In this document: positions 63,946-64,000 of the stretch, piece by piece | Layout: every line of letters begins with the position of its first letter | Position numbering within the stretch: the stretch's first letter is position 1 | From: AC-32 sp963704005 | Lineage (GTDB): Bacteria > Actinomycetota > Thermoleophilia > Gaiellales > Gaiellaceae | DNA length: 64,000 bases | NCBI GenBank assembly: GCA_963704005.1 | Contig: CAVPGJ010000004.1 | Coordinates: 248,001-312,000 of the forward strand | Direction of reading: 5' to 3' | Program-made: the position numbers and the translations under genes | The notes under the pieces: model-generated | Seen by the model: the letters and a program-made list of their open reading frames with translations, nothing else | Databases searched by the model: none | What the model was told of the DNA's origin: nothing

Positions 63946-64000
63946 TCGAGGTCAAGAACCTCACGGTTCGCTTCGCCGGCGTCACGCCGATCGACGACAT
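63942..64000 (+). CDS. livG: LivG-type ABC ATP-binding protein, 5' end only
   Basis: GTG 63942 overlaps the livM stop (GTGA) and opens VIEVKNLTVRFAGVTPIDD, the usual first strand of LivG ATPases before Walker A. The gene continues past the window end. Confidence 0.8.
   Translation, partial: MIEVKNLTVRFAGVTPIDD

Overview
The window is GC-rich, densely packed bacterial DNA with many GTG/TTG starts, ATGA/GTGA gene overlaps and probable leaderless transcripts. Long serine-, glycine- and proline-rich secreted proteins, a PspA/PspAA/PspAB/HtpX set and a split LigD system point to an actinobacterium. A soil lineage such as Thermoleophilia (Gaiellales/Solirubrobacterales) is the best guess, by inference only. 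No IS element, phage, integrase, CRISPR array or rRNA was seen.

Layout. 1-12.8 kb is mostly housekeeping: a secreted Asp-box protein (partial), a lytic transglycosylase, a coiled-coil protein, a membrane cupredoxin, three serine tRNAs, a PLP enzyme, a secreted beta-helix/M14 peptidase, separate LigD polymerase and ligase genes, and FabF. 12.8-41.2 kb is the striking part: eight consecutive same-strand genes for secreted modular surface proteins. They mix kelch, beta-helix, propeller-like, PKD and DUF11-type modules and other repeats. They end either in a PASTA-like domain or, in five of them, in a polyproline linker followed by a shared Lys-rich FecR-like domain. Four near-identical promoters sit at module starts, one in front of a truncated relic.

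41.2-54 kb holds a HAD phosphatase/flavin reductase pair, a GGDEF/HD-GYP c-di-GMP protein, a flippase-like membrane protein, the fourth serine tRNA, serS, a cytochrome c lipoprotein and the envelope-stress set htpX-pspAB / pspA-pspAA. 54-55.8 kb is a small hydrolase/thioredoxin-fold/O-methyltransferase operon and tRNA-Ala. 55.9-64 kb looks like phenylpropanoid (ferulate/vanillate-type) catabolism: a hydroxycinnamoyl-CoA hydratase-lyase, a LigM-type THF-dependent O-demethylase, an amidohydrolase, an amidase and a branched-chain-amino-acid-type ABC importer cut off by the window end.

Caution: ten apparent single-base frameshifts occur, nine of them +1. One lies in serS, which should be essential, so most are probably sequence errors. 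The affected genes are described as whole genes.
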